From assembly GCF_000002515.2 (NCBI RefSeq), contig NC_006042.1, forward strand, positions 248,001 through 312,000: DNA of 64,000 bases. Direction: 5' to 3'. Shown piece by piece: positions 30,441 through 41,513 of the stretch. Within the stretch, counting starts at the first letter, position 1. Each line of letters opens with the position of its first letter. Both the position numbers and the translations under genes were made by a program. Below the pieces are notes generated by a model. That model was given only the letters and a program-made list of their open reading frames with translations. It was not told where the DNA came from and did no database searches. The stretch is from Kluyveromyces lactis. Its lineage: Eukaryota; Ascomycota; Saccharomycetes; Saccharomycetales; Saccharomycetaceae.

Positions 30441-31586
30441 ATGGGTATCAAAAATTTAGCTACACTTATTTCTGAGCAAGTACCGAATGCTATTAAGAGC
30501 AGAGATATAAAGTATTTCCATGGAAGAAAAGTAGCCATCGATGCCTCGATGTCTCTTTATCAATTTCTCATTGCTGTGAGACAGCAGGATGGGGTTCAGC
30601 TCGCTGGTGAAGATGGAGAAACGACGTCGCATCTTATGGGTATGTTCTACCGTACGTTGCGCATGATTGATCATGGAATAAAACCATGTTATGTGTTCGA
30701 TGGAAGTCCACCAGAACTTAAGAAATACGAATTGGATAAACGTAAGGTGAGACGTGAGGATACCGAGGCTAAGTTGAAAGAAGCCACGGAACAGGCAGAA
30801 ATTATCAAACATGAAAGAAGACTCGTGAAAGTTTTGCCATGGCATAATGAGGAAGCTCAGAAGTTGTTATCTCTTATGGGTATTCCTTACGTTGTGGCAC
30901 CTGCAGAAGCTGAGGCGCAATGTGCAGAGCTTGCTAAATCAGGGAAAGTGTTTGCAGCTGCCAGTGAAGATATGGATACATTATGCTATCAAACGCCAGT
31001 TTTATTGAGACATTTGACTTTCAGTGAGGCCAGAAAACTTCCAATCCAAGAATTTGACACTGATGTGATTTACAACACTTTGGACTTGACTCAGACGCAA
31101 TTCATTGATTTAGGTATCATTCTAGGGTGTGATTATTGTGAAGGAATCAAGGGTGTAGGCCCTGTCAATGCATTGAAATTGATTAAAGAACACGGTTCCC
31201 TGGAAGCCATCGTAGAGAAATTCGAAAATGGAGACATCAGTAGTGGCAGATGGAAAATCCCTGAAGGTTGGCAATTCAAAGAAGCGCGTGATTTATTCAT
31301 GCAACCAGATGTTATTCCAAGTGAGGAAGTGACGTTGAAATGGGAGGAACCTAAAGCCGAGGAATTGATTGAATTTATGGTTAAAGAAAAAGGGTTCAAT
31401 GAAGACAGAATTAAATCAGGTATTGAAAGATTACGCAAGGGTTTGAAAGTCGGCGTACAGAAAAGACTTGACTCATTCTTCAAAATTCAACCGAAAACTA
31501 AGGAAGAGCTAGCAACCGCTGCTAAAAAGGCAAAGGATGCAAAGAAAAAGGCTGCTGCTAAAGGTAAGATTGCCAAGAGACGTTAA
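30441..31586 (+). CDS. RAD27: Flap endonuclease Rad27 (FEN1)
   Basis: 381 residues against 382 in S. cerevisiae. The N and I nuclease domains carry the metal-binding acids in [34 protein letters not shown] and [10 protein letters not shown], and the H3TH motif follows in [15 protein letters not shown]. The PCNA-interacting box QKRLDSFF is at 340-347, then a Lys/Ala-rich basic tail. Rad27 cuts 5' flaps during Okazaki-fragment maturation and long-patch base-excision repair in the nucleus. The start [10 protein letters not shown] is fixed because the N-terminus threads into the active site. Divergent from ABF1, with an MCB box upstream. Confidence 0.98.
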   Translation: MGIKNLATLISEQVPNAIKSRDIKYFHGRKVAIDASMSLYQFLIAVRQQDGVQLAGEDGETTSHLMGMFYRTLRMIDHGIKPCYVFDGSPPELKKYELDKRKVRREDTEAKLKEATEQAEIIKHERRLVKVLPWHNEEAQKLLSLMGIPYVVAPAEAEAQCAELAKSGKVFAAASEDMDTLCYQTPVLLRHLTFSEARKLPIQEFDTDVIYNTLDLTQTQFIDLGIILGCDYCEGIKGVGPVNALKLIKEHGSLEAIVEKFENGDISSGRWKIPEGWQFKEARDLFMQPDVIPSEEVTLKWEEPKAEELIEFMVKEKGFNEDRIKSGIERLRKGLKVGVQKRLDSFFKIQPKTKEELATAAKKAKDAKKKAAAKGKIAKRR

Positions 31587-32154
31587 GTTTTATTGTTTTA
31601 TCTTAGGTTAGACTGTTTACATTACATTACCATCAATTACATAGTTAATTCAAAATCATTGAAAAGTTATAGTAAAAAGGAACTGAAAATTATTCCAGTT
31701 CGTCAGACGTTCATTAACCGATAATATAAATAAATATGGGATGATATTCCTCTAACCATGTATAACTAGCAAGGTAAGTGGTTTATTCCAACTGATAACA
31801 TACATTTGTCCATAAATGTGTATCATATACATATATATATAGAATGAACCAGCGCATAAACTGTATTGTTACGAGTCAATGTTCGAGATGTTATATGTCT
31901 CCAAAATTCAATTAATTGATTTCAAAAACTACGTAATTGCCTACAGTGAGAACTATGTTATATATTATCGATAATGTACAAATACTAGTATTTATTGCAA
32001 ATGCTAAAACAAAGGTTCTTTGCCAACGACTCTGTCTATTAATATGCGCACGGTAAGTGAACAAAAGAAGGAAGAGCAAATTTTGTTATGTGTATGGAAG
32101 GTGAGTGCTACAATTAGAAACTGACCTTATCTGCTGAACGAAGAATGAAAATGT
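31587..32154. other. Convergent RAD27-NIP1 intergenic spacer
   Basis: 568 bp between two convergent genes: 3' UTRs and terminators only. It is AT-rich, with TA runs such as 31828-31841. No gene is seen. Confidence 0.35.
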
Positions 32155-34614
32155 TTACTGGCGTAAACGTTCAGAGTGGTACTTGGTTTCTTTAACTAAC
32201 TTGATGGCAACTTCTTCTAACTTTGTGATTTCTTCGCCTCTTTCGAAGATAATGTATTCGTTATTTTCATCCAATTTGGCTTTAACTTCGTAATCATTGA
32301 TGATGTTTTGTGCTACAGCCAAAACCTTTTCGATATCAAGATCAAACAATTTCGATAATTTAGAAATGGATATTTTAGAGTAGAATCTCTTGTAAGTGAA
32401 AATGTAAGTTTTCAAAGTTTCAATTTGAACCTTTTCACTTAGTTGGTTGATGATATCATCAGATTTACTCAACAAAGACCACACAGAAATTTTCCTCAAA
32501 TATTCGATCGATTGTAAGTAATCACCCTTTTGCATTGACTTTGCAGCATAAAGAATGTGATCTCTTAGAGTTTCTGGAGGACCATGGAAAATAGCTTTCT
32601 CTGAACTCTCTAGAATACGGCGGATAGATTTTTGGAAAACTGGGATTCTCTTGACCTTAATACCGCTGTAATAAGCTGCCATGTGAGGCACATCAAGTAA
32701 TAAAGAACATGTCATGTAGACGGTGTCAATTAGATCCAAGTTGATGTGTTGATGGAAAGGAAGACATAATTGTTCAACAGGGGCACCCTGCACGACATTG
32801 CTGTTCGCATTAGCTCTTTGTAAACTTTGTTGACCCAAAATTTCTCTTAGATGTGGATTAATACAAAGACCGTTCAAAACTTGGTGACATTCATTTATTA
32901 AACCAGCCTTAAATGCAGCCAAACCAAGTTGAATAACACATCTATTGTACAAAATTTGTAATGCTGCATCAGAGCCTGAAATGAATTTAGCAATATCGGA
33001 AGAAAGCATTATTTTCTTTGCTGGAGCGTATTCTTGGTTCAATGCAATATAATATGTTTTGTACAAGGTACCTTTTCTGTAGTTGAACACGTTGTTACTC
33101 TTTTGTTTAATTAAGAAATCGGACAATTCAGAGATGACCTTGAAGTTGTAATCGGCATCTGCGGAATCTGATTCATTCAAACGAACGAAAGAGGATTCAA
33201 GGGACGCAGTTCCTTCACGAATTTGTTTCCATGCAACGGTTTCCATAATAGAGATGAGCTTGTCGGACTTGTAGTAGATATGTTCAAGTCTTCTGTTGAA
33301 GACACGGGCCAAAAGTCTATCGCGGTGTTCTTCTGCAGTTACACGTTCAAAGTACAATTGGGATCTGATAATCAAATTGTAAATAGATTGTTCATCTCTC
33401 AAACGTTCCATGTATTCACTGGAACGAGTGTCAATGTTCAAAAGGGATTTGCTAAATTCATCGTCCAATCTTTCAACCATAGAGAAGATAGAACCCAAAA
33501 TTTCCTTGACACCATGCTCATTAGCTTCTGGTTCATCTTCAATGAAATCATTTCTTGGGGCAAATTCAGTAACTTGATAGTGGTCGATCTCTTGTTCCAG
33601 CACTTCCAATAAACCATCCAAGTTATCCTTTGATGCTTTCCATTGTTCTAGTGGTTGGTATGATAAGGATACAGATGCATCGAATCTGATTGGAATCAAG
33701 TTCAAGTATGTACAGATCTTTTCATATGGAGTCTTGGCAATCTTCAATAGTTCTTCGGTGGTTTTAATTTGTTCTGTGTGGTCAGTGTTTTTCTTACCTC
33801 TAGAATCGATGATAATATTCAACGTCTTGAAAAAGTCTAGCTCAGAAATGTTATTTGCCACGGATGCCAAGTCTAAATTCTTCTTACCACTCAAGGAGAA
33901 TGGAGTAGCAGAGACATCTCTTGAGTCTATATCAGCATCTAAGACAGGTTCCTTGTCAAAGTCCTCTGGGTTTTCTCTGTAAGCCTTAACGGAGGTTTCG
34001 TTTTCTCTGATTAACTTCTTAACTCTTTGCTTGGTGGTGTTATAAGCTCTTGCAACTGCCTTATTCTTAATTTCATCCTGAGAAGTAGCAGATACCGCAT
34101 CTTCAAATCTAGCCAATGACTTCACAAAGATATTAGGTGTACCGTAGTTTTGTTGTTGGGCTTTTGTGTATAATTTCAAAATGGTTTCCAAATGGTTTAA
34201 TAATGATTCCCAATCTTGTTGGGCTTCTGCGGAATCAATTTTTTGGTAAATAGATTTCATTTCATCCAACAACTTCTCTTTTGCTGACTTCACAACCTTC
34301 TTACCATCTTCTTCGTCGGATGAGTCTTCATCAGATGAATAGTTGGTAGATTTCAAGAACTTGTTAGCACCTGAACCACCACCTTTTCTGAATTCTGGCT
34401 TCTTGAACCAGTCAGGGCCGTAGGGTTTGCTATCAGAATCATTGTCTTCATCATTATCGGAACTCTCATCAGAGTCGTTGAAGAAAGAGTCATCAGATAA
34501 TTCTTCCTCACTGGAGGATGAAACTAAATCCTCTTCACTTTGAGATAACAAGTCTTCTTCTTCACCAGAAGACGTTGAATCGTACTCATATGTCTTCAAA
34601 AAAAAACGGGACAT
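32155..34614 (-). CDS. NIP1: Translation initiation factor eIF3 subunit c (Nip1)
   Basis: An 819-residue protein; S. cerevisiae Nip1 has 812. The N-terminus begins MSRFFLKTYEYDSTSSGEEEDL and is strongly acidic with Ser-Glu/Asp clusters (about residues 15-110). This is the region that contacts eIF5 and eIF1 in the multifactor complex. The middle is helical and the last ~250 residues form the PCI domain that binds the other eIF3 core subunits. Cytoplasmic and essential in S. cerevisiae. Upstream lie RRPE and PAC-like boxes, expected for a translation factor. It starts the run of six minus-strand genes. Confidence 0.96.
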   Translation of the reverse strand: MSRFFLKTYEYDSTSSGEEEDLLSQSEEDLVSSSSEEELSDDSFFNDSDESSDNDEDNDSDSKPYGPDWFKKPEFRKGGGSGANKFLKSTNYSSDEDSSDEEDGKKVVKSAKEKLLDEMKSIYQKIDSAEAQQDWESLLNHLETILKLYTKAQQQNYGTPNIFVKSLARFEDAVSATSQDEIKNKAVARAYNTTKQRVKKLIRENETSVKAYRENPEDFDKEPVLDADIDSRDVSATPFSLSGKKNLDLASVANNISELDFFKTLNIIIDSRGKKNTDHTEQIKTTEELLKIAKTPYEKICTYLNLIPIRFDASVSLSYQPLEQWKASKDNLDGLLEVLEQEIDHYQVTEFAPRNDFIEDEPEANEHGVKEILGSIFSMVERLDDEFSKSLLNIDTRSSEYMERLRDEQSIYNLIIRSQLYFERVTAEEHRDRLLARVFNRRLEHIYYKSDKLISIMETVAWKQIREGTASLESSFVRLNESDSADADYNFKVISELSDFLIKQKSNNVFNYRKGTLYKTYYIALNQEYAPAKKIMLSSDIAKFISGSDAALQILYNRCVIQLGLAAFKAGLINECHQVLNGLCINPHLREILGQQSLQRANANSNVVQGAPVEQLCLPFHQHINLDLIDTVYMTCSLLLDVPHMAAYYSGIKVKRIPVFQKSIRRILESSEKAIFHGPPETLRDHILYAAKSMQKGDYLQSIEYLRKISVWSLLSKSDDIINQLSEKVQIETLKTYIFTYKRFYSKISISKLSKLFDLDIEKVLAVAQNIINDYEVKAKLDENNEYIIFERGEEITKLEEVAIKLVKETKYHSERLRQ

Positions 34615-35503
34615 GATGAATGGACTATCGCTTAACGTTGTTCTATTTCCTTAATACCACGTACTAATCTCAACCTAGTCTCCCTGTTACGACCTGGTGA
34701 TTCCAACCTACAATTGAAAAGTATTGCTTATTACACGTCTCAACTGAATTTCATCTATTAATTCGATTTCAAACCTTTCAGATTTTCTTTTGAGATGAGC
34801 TTTCACTGAGTGAAAATTTGTGAAAATTTTCAAATAATCATGGAACACGATTGGTAGCCGGGTAATGATAAATGAATGTACCATTGCAAAGAACAAAGTG
34901 AAGTGGGAGTCTGTCGCCGGTTGATGTTAGGCCAAAATGGACGTCTAACTTTGTGTGATTGCGTATAATCATCGATGATAAATAGGGTATAAAATAATAT
35001 CGATTTAATTTAGTTATATGAAAAGTGAAATATAGATGTTGCTAAGAAATAAAATAATTTTGAAGCTTTCATACCATATACGATGCCTTCTTGATCGATG
35101 TTTTGTGGGCATACTTCGACAACGGGATAGATACATTTATGGTTCATGAAAATGTTCTGCTGTTGTGATATATAAAGTACTCTTTTAATGTTCTTTTTTT
35201 TTTTTAGTCCAGGAATTAAAATGGATAGTATCGCAATTTGAAGAATTCAAGTAGGTAATAAGTTAATATCACCTTTAGATAACAGCCGTAGTAACAAGTA
35301 TGAATGGATCAATTTGCTGAAGGAATGTGTGACCTAAATGTGACATGAAAGCTTCATTTGTATAATTTTGAGTTGTTAATAGGAGACGAAAGGAAACAAC
35401 AAGTCAACAATTATAACCGGTATCAAATGAGAAAGTGGAAGGGTAAAAAAAATACACACAATCTGTATTGTATGTTAAAGAGAAGAGAAGCTCAACTCAA
35501 AAA
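34615..35503. promoter_or_regulatory. NIP1 promoter and BGL2 3' region
   Basis: 889 bp without a supported gene. A PAC-like GAGATGAGCT at 34792-34801 and an RRPE-type TGAAAATTTTC at 34821-34831 lie about 180-220 bp upstream of NIP1. The remainder towards BGL2 is AT-rich, with a T-run at about 35191-35205. Confidence 0.5.
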
Positions 35504-36439
35504 TTAAGAGCTGAAATCACAATCCAACTTGAACTTCAAGTTTCTGTTGGCATCCCAAACACCCCAGTACTTTTCAACATCGGAAATACCAGAAGTATCT
35601 GGTTTCCAGTCCTCATCGAAAGCTTCGAAAACGATAACGTTGACACCCCAGCCTCTCATAGCACAAATACCATCAGCCCAAAATTGCTTAGCGTTATCTA
35701 GACCTGGGTAAGCACTTTCAAAGTTGGTACCATCGGTTGGCCAGCCAGTTTCACCAACCCAGAATTGAATGTCAGTAGAACCCTTGGTAGTTTGGATAGT
35801 TTGTAGAGCTTGCATGATATCGTCGAAGAACGAGTAAGAAGCATTATCCATAGTTTGACCTTGCCAGTAAGAGAAGGCGTTCGCCATGACAAAGTCAGCA
35901 GCTTGAATGGCGGTAGCAGATCCACCATCGACCAAAACGTTCCATGAGTCAACAGTACCGACTTGCTTGCCACTGTAAGAGTTACCATCGGAATCCTTGA
36001 TGTCTTTAATGTAGTCCTTGACATCAGAGATAGCATCTGCCAATTCAGAAGCAGTCATATCTTCACGGTACAAAGCTTCGGAACCAACCAAGAAGGCTTC
36101 GATGGTAGAAGTTTTGATCCATGGCAAGTATTGAGTCAAAGCTTGCTTTTCTTCTTCGAAATGAGCAGAATCAGTTGGCCAAATACCCAAGAAAATGGTA
36201 AATCCGGCTTCTTCTGCAGCAGGACCCAAAATTTGTAAAGTGTTACAATCAGAAGCAGCATATACTTTGACCTTGGAGGTGTAACCCTTCAAAGTTTCGA
36301 AATCAGCTAAATAATCATCCTTTTGCTTACAAGAACCATCGTGGGTCTTAACACCTAAGTTGAATGCAAGCTCACCAACAGCAGCAACAGTTGAAGCACC
36401 GGCCAACAAAGTGGCAGAAACGAGTGTAGAGAAACGCAT
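35504..36439 (-). CDS. BGL2: Cell-wall GH17 endo-beta-1,3-glucanase / glucanosyltransferase Bgl2
   Basis: 311 residues (S. cerevisiae 313). The signal peptide is MRFSTLVSATLLAGASTVAA, cleaved before GELAFNLGVK. A GH17 (beta/alpha)8 barrel follows, with the two catalytic Glu in VGSEALYR (Glu121) and WVGETGWPTDG (Glu230). Bgl2 is a major non-covalently held wall protein that introduces 1,6-linked branches into beta-1,3-glucan. Codon use looks biased toward preferred codons compared with neighbours, which suits an abundant protein. It sits between NIP1 and the methyltransferase gene. Confidence 0.97.
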   Translation of the reverse strand: MRFSTLVSATLLAGASTVAAVGELAFNLGVKTHDGSCKQKDDYLADFETLKGYTSKVKVYAASDCNTLQILGPAAEEAGFTIFLGIWPTDSAHFEEEKQALTQYLPWIKTSTIEAFLVGSEALYREDMTASELADAISDVKDYIKDIKDSDGNSYSGKQVGTVDSWNVLVDGGSATAIQAADFVMANAFSYWQGQTMDNASYSFFDDIMQALQTIQTTKGSTDIQFWVGETGWPTDGTNFESAYPGLDNAKQFWADGICAMRGWGVNVIVFEAFDEDWKPDTSGISDVEKYWGVWDANRNLKFKLDCDFSS

Positions 36440-36858
36440 AGCTAATTGATTAATAACTATTTGCCGAGTGACGTTCTATAACTAAAGAGAAGTTACAAAA
36501 AATTTACTGTATTATGTGCTTGCAAAGTAACATAATGTAGATCAAAATGTTTAATCACTATGAGTATTATTTATTATTATTTATTATATACATTTTTCAT
36601 TTTTGGAATATTTTCGTTTCAGTTTTCTCTCTTCTTAGAAATTACCAAGCAACGTCCATTCTTTTTTTCTCTGATACTAAAAATAGTCAGGTGGGTTCGA
36701 GAATGTACGCACGTGATTTTGGGGTTTTGCTTAACTAAGGAACAATGGTTGATACAGATGTGGATTTCAATGGATTATATAATGGTATGTAAATATGCTG
36801 GCAATGGCCTGCGGCTGCAATGCTGAATTGGTATTGGTATGAGAGGGGAGTTTGTAAA
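36440..36858. promoter_or_regulatory. BGL2 promoter region
   Basis: 419 bp between minus-strand genes. It is AT-rich around 36560-36600 (repeated TTATTATT), which may serve as a TATA-like or poly(dA:dT) element for BGL2. A GCACGTGAT lies at about 36709-36717. No gene is supported. Confidence 0.3.
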
Positions 36859-38088
36859 TTAGTAGGTTGATAGCAGTGTCAACGCAATCATGCATGCATC
36901 TTCAGTACGTAGCTGTCCTTGTGGAGTAGAGCCTGGTAGGCTTAATTCACCATCGAAAAATTCGAAGGCACCAGTGGCACCTTCGAATTGTTCTTTACAC
37001 GATTCAAAACTTTTCTTGACATGGTCCCATTTTCCGAATACTGCTAGTAAGTTTGCTGGATTCGCTTTGGATGGGTCGAGTTCAATTTCTTCTTCGGTCG
37101 GTCTAATTACCTTTTCGATGGATGGGATTTGAGTTTGTACCTTGACGTTTTTCTTTAGAGTTTCGTCAAAGAAAAAGTCTCCGCTGTTGATCCATACCGT
37201 TTGGGTATACCCTTGTGGAAATGGTGATTGTGTGAAAAGATCTGCGAACGATTTGGCAACTCTGACATGGTATCCGAAAGATGCTTTGGCTCCAACGAAA
37301 TCACCGTACGCTTCTTCTGGAGATACGACTTTCTGTTCAATTGTATCCACGGTTACTCTCACATTTATTGGAACCAACTGGCCTTTCAACTCGAGATTCT
37401 TATCTTTGCCAATGTTGATATATTTCGTTTGATCGAATGATTTCTTTGATTTTCCACGTTCACCAGGTTTGCTCATTCTGATTGCCAGCCCTTCTCTATA
37501 TCTACCATTATTATCTTGATAAAATCTCATGAACGGTAAAGAAGGAATTCTAGGCAATTGCTTAGCGTAAGTAAAATACTTCATATAGTCCTTTTTGAAC
37601 ACACTGTTGACAAGGTATGGCGGTGTGATGAAGAACTGTAGCAACGAAGCCATCAACATTGGTTTTGAAAGCCTTTTCTTCCCATCTTCTTTTTCGGAAT
37701 CCTCTAGATATTCAGTTGATGCATTGTTGGTATTATTCCCATCATCAAACTTGATCTTTGCACCCTGTTTTTTATCATTTTTGCGGTCTGATTCGCCCTT
37801 GTTGGTCTCCGATTCTGCCTTCAAAATTACTATTTCTGCAACGTTATATATACATGCGCTTCTGGCGATCTGATATAATGTGTAGGTGATTTGTTCCAAA
37901 TTCTTGCACGAATCTAATACTGTAGTCGGTATGCATATGGAATGGTTGACGGTTTTAGTTGACACTTTAACCACTTTCTTCGCTCTTTTGAATTGAGCTA
38001 GATGATCTCTCTTTTCAGTAACTTTGGTATCTCTTTTTACCTTTTTATAATTCTGTTTCGATTGCTCTTTGCTTCTTTTAACACTCAT
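36859..38088 (-). CDS. SPOUT-family RNA methyltransferase-like protein (YMR310C/YGR283C ortholog)
   Basis: A 409-residue protein with a very basic N-terminus (about residues 1-45: repeated Lys/Arg) that suits nuclear or nucleolar targeting. The body matches the C9orf114/SPOUT1 family: STKTVNHSICIPTTVLDSCKNLEQITYTLYQIARSA is spread over the first strand-helix of a SPOUT fold, and later come PPYLVNSVFKK and GYTQTVWINSGD. S. cerevisiae keeps two duplicates of unclear function that associate with ribosome-biogenesis factors. One copy here, between BGL2 and GLC8, links both duplicate regions. PAC and RRPE boxes upstream support a ribosome-assembly role (inference). The substrate RNA is unknown. 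Confidence 0.9.
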   Translation of the reverse strand: MSVKRSKEQSKQNYKKVKRDTKVTEKRDHLAQFKRAKKVVKVSTKTVNHSICIPTTVLDSCKNLEQITYTLYQIARSACIYNVAEIVILKAESETNKGESDRKNDKKQGAKIKFDDGNNTNNASTEYLEDSEKEDGKKRLSKPMLMASLLQFFITPPYLVNSVFKKDYMKYFTYAKQLPRIPSLPFMRFYQDNNGRYREGLAIRMSKPGERGKSKKSFDQTKYINIGKDKNLELKGQLVPINVRVTVDTIEQKVVSPEEAYGDFVGAKASFGYHVRVAKSFADLFTQSPFPQGYTQTVWINSGDFFFDETLKKNVKVQTQIPSIEKVIRPTEEEIELDPSKANPANLLAVFGKWDHVKKSFESCKEQFEGATGAFEFFDGELSLPGSTPQGQLRTEDACMIALTLLSTY

Positions 38089-38584
38089 GGCTATAGATTC
38101 GTCAGATGCTTTGACACTACTAATGAAAGTTCCCGTCCTAATGTTATGTATGTGTTGGCGCTCTTATCTGAATGTAGTATATAACAAGATGAGATGAGAT
38201 GCGATGAGGTCTATTCAATATCTTCTTTCTCTGCGACCGCTGCGAGATGGAAAATTTTCCCATTTGTACAGAATCATCCATCACGTGACTTAATTGATTC
38301 TGCTCAAGCTCTTGAGTAAGGGGGAGTCATGAAGGAAGCCAACAAAAATTATCGATACCAAGCTGATAGATCAAGTTACATGTATGTGCTAGATATTTTG
38401 ATCAGATGACGAAATCACCCTTTCCTAAACCTGTGATGACAGAATAGCTCATTGGAAAAGTGGTGAGGTAAATTACTAAAATTATACGTAGTTTAAAGAG
38501 AAAACTTAATTTTACATGATGATTTGGACCGTCTAATAATATGGAATGAGAAGCTGAGGCATACAACGAAGTAAAATCATTCGT
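38089..38584. promoter_or_regulatory. SPOUT methyltransferase promoter and GLC8 3' region
   Basis: 496 bp. A PAC box GCGATGAG at 38201-38208 lies about 113 bp upstream of the methyltransferase start, with an RRPE-type AAAATTTT at 38251-38258 and TCACGTGA at 38281-38288. PAC and RRPE within 60 bp of each other is the classical ribosome-biogenesis pair. Confidence 0.6.
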
Positions 38585-39169
38585 TCATTCATCATCATCA
38601 TCATCCGGTAGGTTTTGCTTGGCATTCTGCAAATCTGCTTTAACGTTGTAATGTTTCTTTCTCATTTCTTCGAACTTCCGATGTTTCTTGGCAGCTTCAT
38701 CTTCCTCTGTTTCAAGAACAGGAGGAGAAACCTGTGGATCCTCATTGTTTAGCAATGTAACGGGTTCCTTGTCCTCTTTCAGATCTACTTGAGGTTCGCC
38801 TAAACTGAAACCCCCTAAATCTTCATCATCGTCGTCGATCTTGTAATACTCACCGTTTGGGTCAACAGCACCCTGGTATGGAGTTTTTGGTTCATCAATA
38901 TGTATATCGCCGAACTCCTGTTTGGTGATTTCATTCTCTTCCAAATTCTTCTTATTCCATTTCAAACTCTCTGGATCTTGTTCTCCTAACTTCATCGATA
39001 GAACGTCTTTAGGGATTCCATGTCCATGGTGGGCTATTTTACTATTAGACGTGCGCTTCGCATTCAGTTCCGTATTCTTCAAAACTTGTTTTCTGAATTG
39101 ACTGATGGATTCGGATTCAATATTCGGACTCTGTTCCTCAGGAATTGCGTTCTTTAAGATTCCTCCCAT
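38585..39169 (-). CDS. GLC8: Protein phosphatase 1 regulatory subunit Glc8 (inhibitor-2 family)
   Basis: 194 residues (S. cerevisiae 229). Three inhibitor-2 hallmarks are visible in order: GGILKN at the N-terminus, IDEPKTPYQGAVDP with the Thr (about 96) that Pho85 phosphorylates in S. cerevisiae, and KKHYNVKADLQNAKQNL near the C-terminus. The whole protein is acidic and probably unfolded until bound. Glc8 activates the PP1 catalytic subunit Glc7. It lies next to the YMR310C ortholog, as YMR310C-YMR311C do in S. cerevisiae. Confidence 0.93.
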   Translation of the reverse strand: MGGILKNAIPEEQSPNIESESISQFRKQVLKNTELNAKRTSNSKIAHHGHGIPKDVLSMKLGEQDPESLKWNKKNLEENEITKQEFGDIHIDEPKTPYQGAVDPNGEYYKIDDDDEDLGGFSLGEPQVDLKEDKEPVTLLNNEDPQVSPPVLETEEDEAAKKHRKFEEMRKKHYNVKADLQNAKQNLPDDDDDE

Positions 39170-39942
39170 AATGTAAAGTTGATATATTACAATACTTATC
39201 CGAGGTAGTTAAAATAATAAAGTAAGGTATATCAGACACAGAAGCACTAAAATGACACTTGTTAGAATATGCTGGTTTAACCTCTTGTAACAAAACTAAA
39301 ACGCAGGCTCAGTTTGTGGAGTAAGGTATGAGACGACTTCTTAACTATGATGAATAAGGCTTTTTTTTATATGGTACAATTTTGGGTTCAAGATTTTCCC
39401 TTTTTCATTTTCAATCCAAAAGTAGCTAGTAATAAATGCCTGTGTTAGTTAAAGCTATAGCAGAATAAAACTAATATTATCACTAGGTGGTGGTCTTTTC
39501 GGGGTCAATTTGTACATGCATGTGTACTAAAGAATAACTATATAGTATTTGATTATCTTTTATCTTATGAGCTCGTGACAATACAGTACAGGCGAATAAA
39601 ATGTTATTATTTAATATGGGGAATTGATCATTAAAAGGCGTCCGGCAATTTTTAATATTGGAAACTCAAAGTATAATTTTCAATATATATAAAAGTAACA
39701 CTACGAAGAACCTGTTCCATAATTGCAGCATAATCAAATGAACTGAGAAATGAATACCGCTTTTATAGACGCCAGCCAATACAAGTATGTAATTACACAT
39801 ATTCTATTTTTAAATGATCATGCAACCGTTCAGGGCTGGACAAAATGAACTGAAGTTCACATATTCTAAATGGGAGTTTGATGAGGGCAAAAGAACTCTT
39901 TGGGATTTTAGTTTGCTTTGAAGAAATAAAAGCATGTTAACA
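39170..39942. other. GLC8 promoter and ERV29 3' region
   Basis: 773 bp, strongly AT-rich in places (39590-39700). No ORF of note and no motif I would defend. A TATA-like TATATATAAAA at about 39684-39694 is too distant from GLC8 to assign. Confidence 0.3.
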
Positions 39943-40860
39943 TCAGTAGATCTTTTTCTTCTCGTCAATTGACAATTGACCAGCACCAGTGTTGCCAATC
40001 AACAATAAACCTCCAATGATACTTAAGTTTTGATAGAATTCGTATTTCAAGAAATCTCTTTTGCTAGACCCATAGAACCAATAGTTGTTGACGGTAATGT
40101 TATAGAACGCTAGAATCAAACCTAAACTTATAGATGCGAACTTTGTCTTGTAACCAATTGCGATACAAACAGTACCTGCAATCGTCAACAAAACTGTCAA
40201 CCAACTCTTAGTAAAAGTAAAGGTAATAAAGAGCAAAACCATTAGAATTCTTCCAGCCAATAACAAGTAATTTTTGAATTTACCATCCTTACTGTCTAAT
40301 TCAGGTAGCATACCAAAGGTCATCCTGTTGGTAACAATACTGTCACCAAATGCTATCAATAAACCCCCAATGACACTAATGTTTCTCAAGACAAAAGATG
40401 ATCCGGTGAACAGACCGTAAACCAAACCTTGTAAAATGACGGTACAAATCAATGCACTGGTGGCATACACGGTTTGTTTCCTCAAGATTAATAGCGTGGC
40501 GCCTGTAAACATAGAGATCACAACGCAAAATAAGAAGAAAACGACAAAGTAGTAAGGAAAATGTCTGTAGTTCCATAAATAAAACACTTGATCTGACCAT
40601 TGAGCAATGATTCTCAACGAATCCTCATAAAATGTGGCAACAATAAAGAATCTAGCAATGATTGGGGTGTAAGGCCTAATTTTCAAGACCAATGGATGTT
40701 CCGTTAAGTCTTCAACCCTTTTAGCGAATTGTTCAAATAATCGCCTGTACTTGTCCTTAGCTGAAACATTGTGAGATTGTGACGCTTGGCCATACGATGC
40801 ACCTTGGAACCCAGGCTTTGCTGTTGGAAACGTATCCAAATTGTTACCTCTAAAAGACAT
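39943..40860 (-). CDS. ERV29: COPII cargo receptor Erv29 (SURF4 family)
   Basis: 305 residues from the ATG at 40860; the frame runs to 40896, but the second Met (MSFRGNNLDTFP) matches the MSYRG start of S. cerevisiae Erv29 (310 aa). The polytopic membrane body has several hydrophobic helices, with conserved SRFFIVATFYEDS-like and VYGLFTGSSFVLRN blocks. The end is DEKKKIY, giving a KKxx-type retrieval signal. Erv29 packs soluble cargo such as pro-alpha-factor and carboxypeptidase Y into COPII vesicles. It sits beside ZUO1, as YGR284C-YGR285C do. Confidence 0.97.
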   Translation of the reverse strand: MSFRGNNLDTFPTAKPGFQGASYGQASQSHNVSAKDKYRRLFEQFAKRVEDLTEHPLVLKIRPYTPIIARFFIVATFYEDSLRIIAQWSDQVFYLWNYRHFPYYFVVFFLFCVVISMFTGATLLILRKQTVYATSALICTVILQGLVYGLFTGSSFVLRNISVIGGLLIAFGDSIVTNRMTFGMLPELDSKDGKFKNYLLLAGRILMVLLFITFTFTKSWLTVLLTIAGTVCIAIGYKTKFASISLGLILAFYNITVNNYWFYGSSKRDFLKYEFYQNLSIIGGLLLIGNTGAGQLSIDEKKKIY

Positions 40861-41513
40861 GGCTCGTTCAATGGTATTCCGCTTCAGTATTACCAATTAG
40901 AATTTTGCGCTCAAACAGAAAATACTATGCACAGGTATTACGGTGAGCTATACTTCCAAAACGACACAAGTAATGGCAGCTCGCAAAATAGGTTCCAATT
41001 CCTTAGATATCCACTACCACTGAACTTTCACTATGTTTTCACACCTGTTCTCGTTTGGTTCCAGTACTCTGCAAAAAAAAACTGATCTGTCTTTTAGGTT
41101 GGGTCCTTTTTTCTCCCACACTGTTATTGTTTTTGATTTTTCAGTACTGATCAATACTGGACGTTGAACTACCGTATATATATAGTATAACCTAAAATTT
41201 TCATACTATTTGAGGTTTACCACATCAGTCCATGTATGAAGCCCGATGCTACGATAAACCAGTAAGCGCTTGAAGTATTTGTTCATTTCTGCTTGCAATT
41301 CGGATTTTACTTTTATACCATCTTAAAGTCGGTATTTATATAAGCGATACCACTATCTGACTTTCCTGGAAACCGAAGTAATAGGTAGCTGTCAGATTTT
41401 ACTGGTATATATATATAAATCGAAGGGTTAAATAGCAGAGCCAATGTCAGTAGACTATGTTATATGCTATATATTTCCTCTGGGCTGGTTTTGAACTGAT
41501 CTCATCTTTAAAT
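40861..41513. promoter_or_regulatory. ERV29 promoter and ZUO1 3' region
   Basis: 653 bp. TA-rich runs at 41177-41190 and 41406-41420. A 99-codon plus-strand frame starting inside ERV29 is a shadow. No other gene is supported. Confidence 0.3.
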
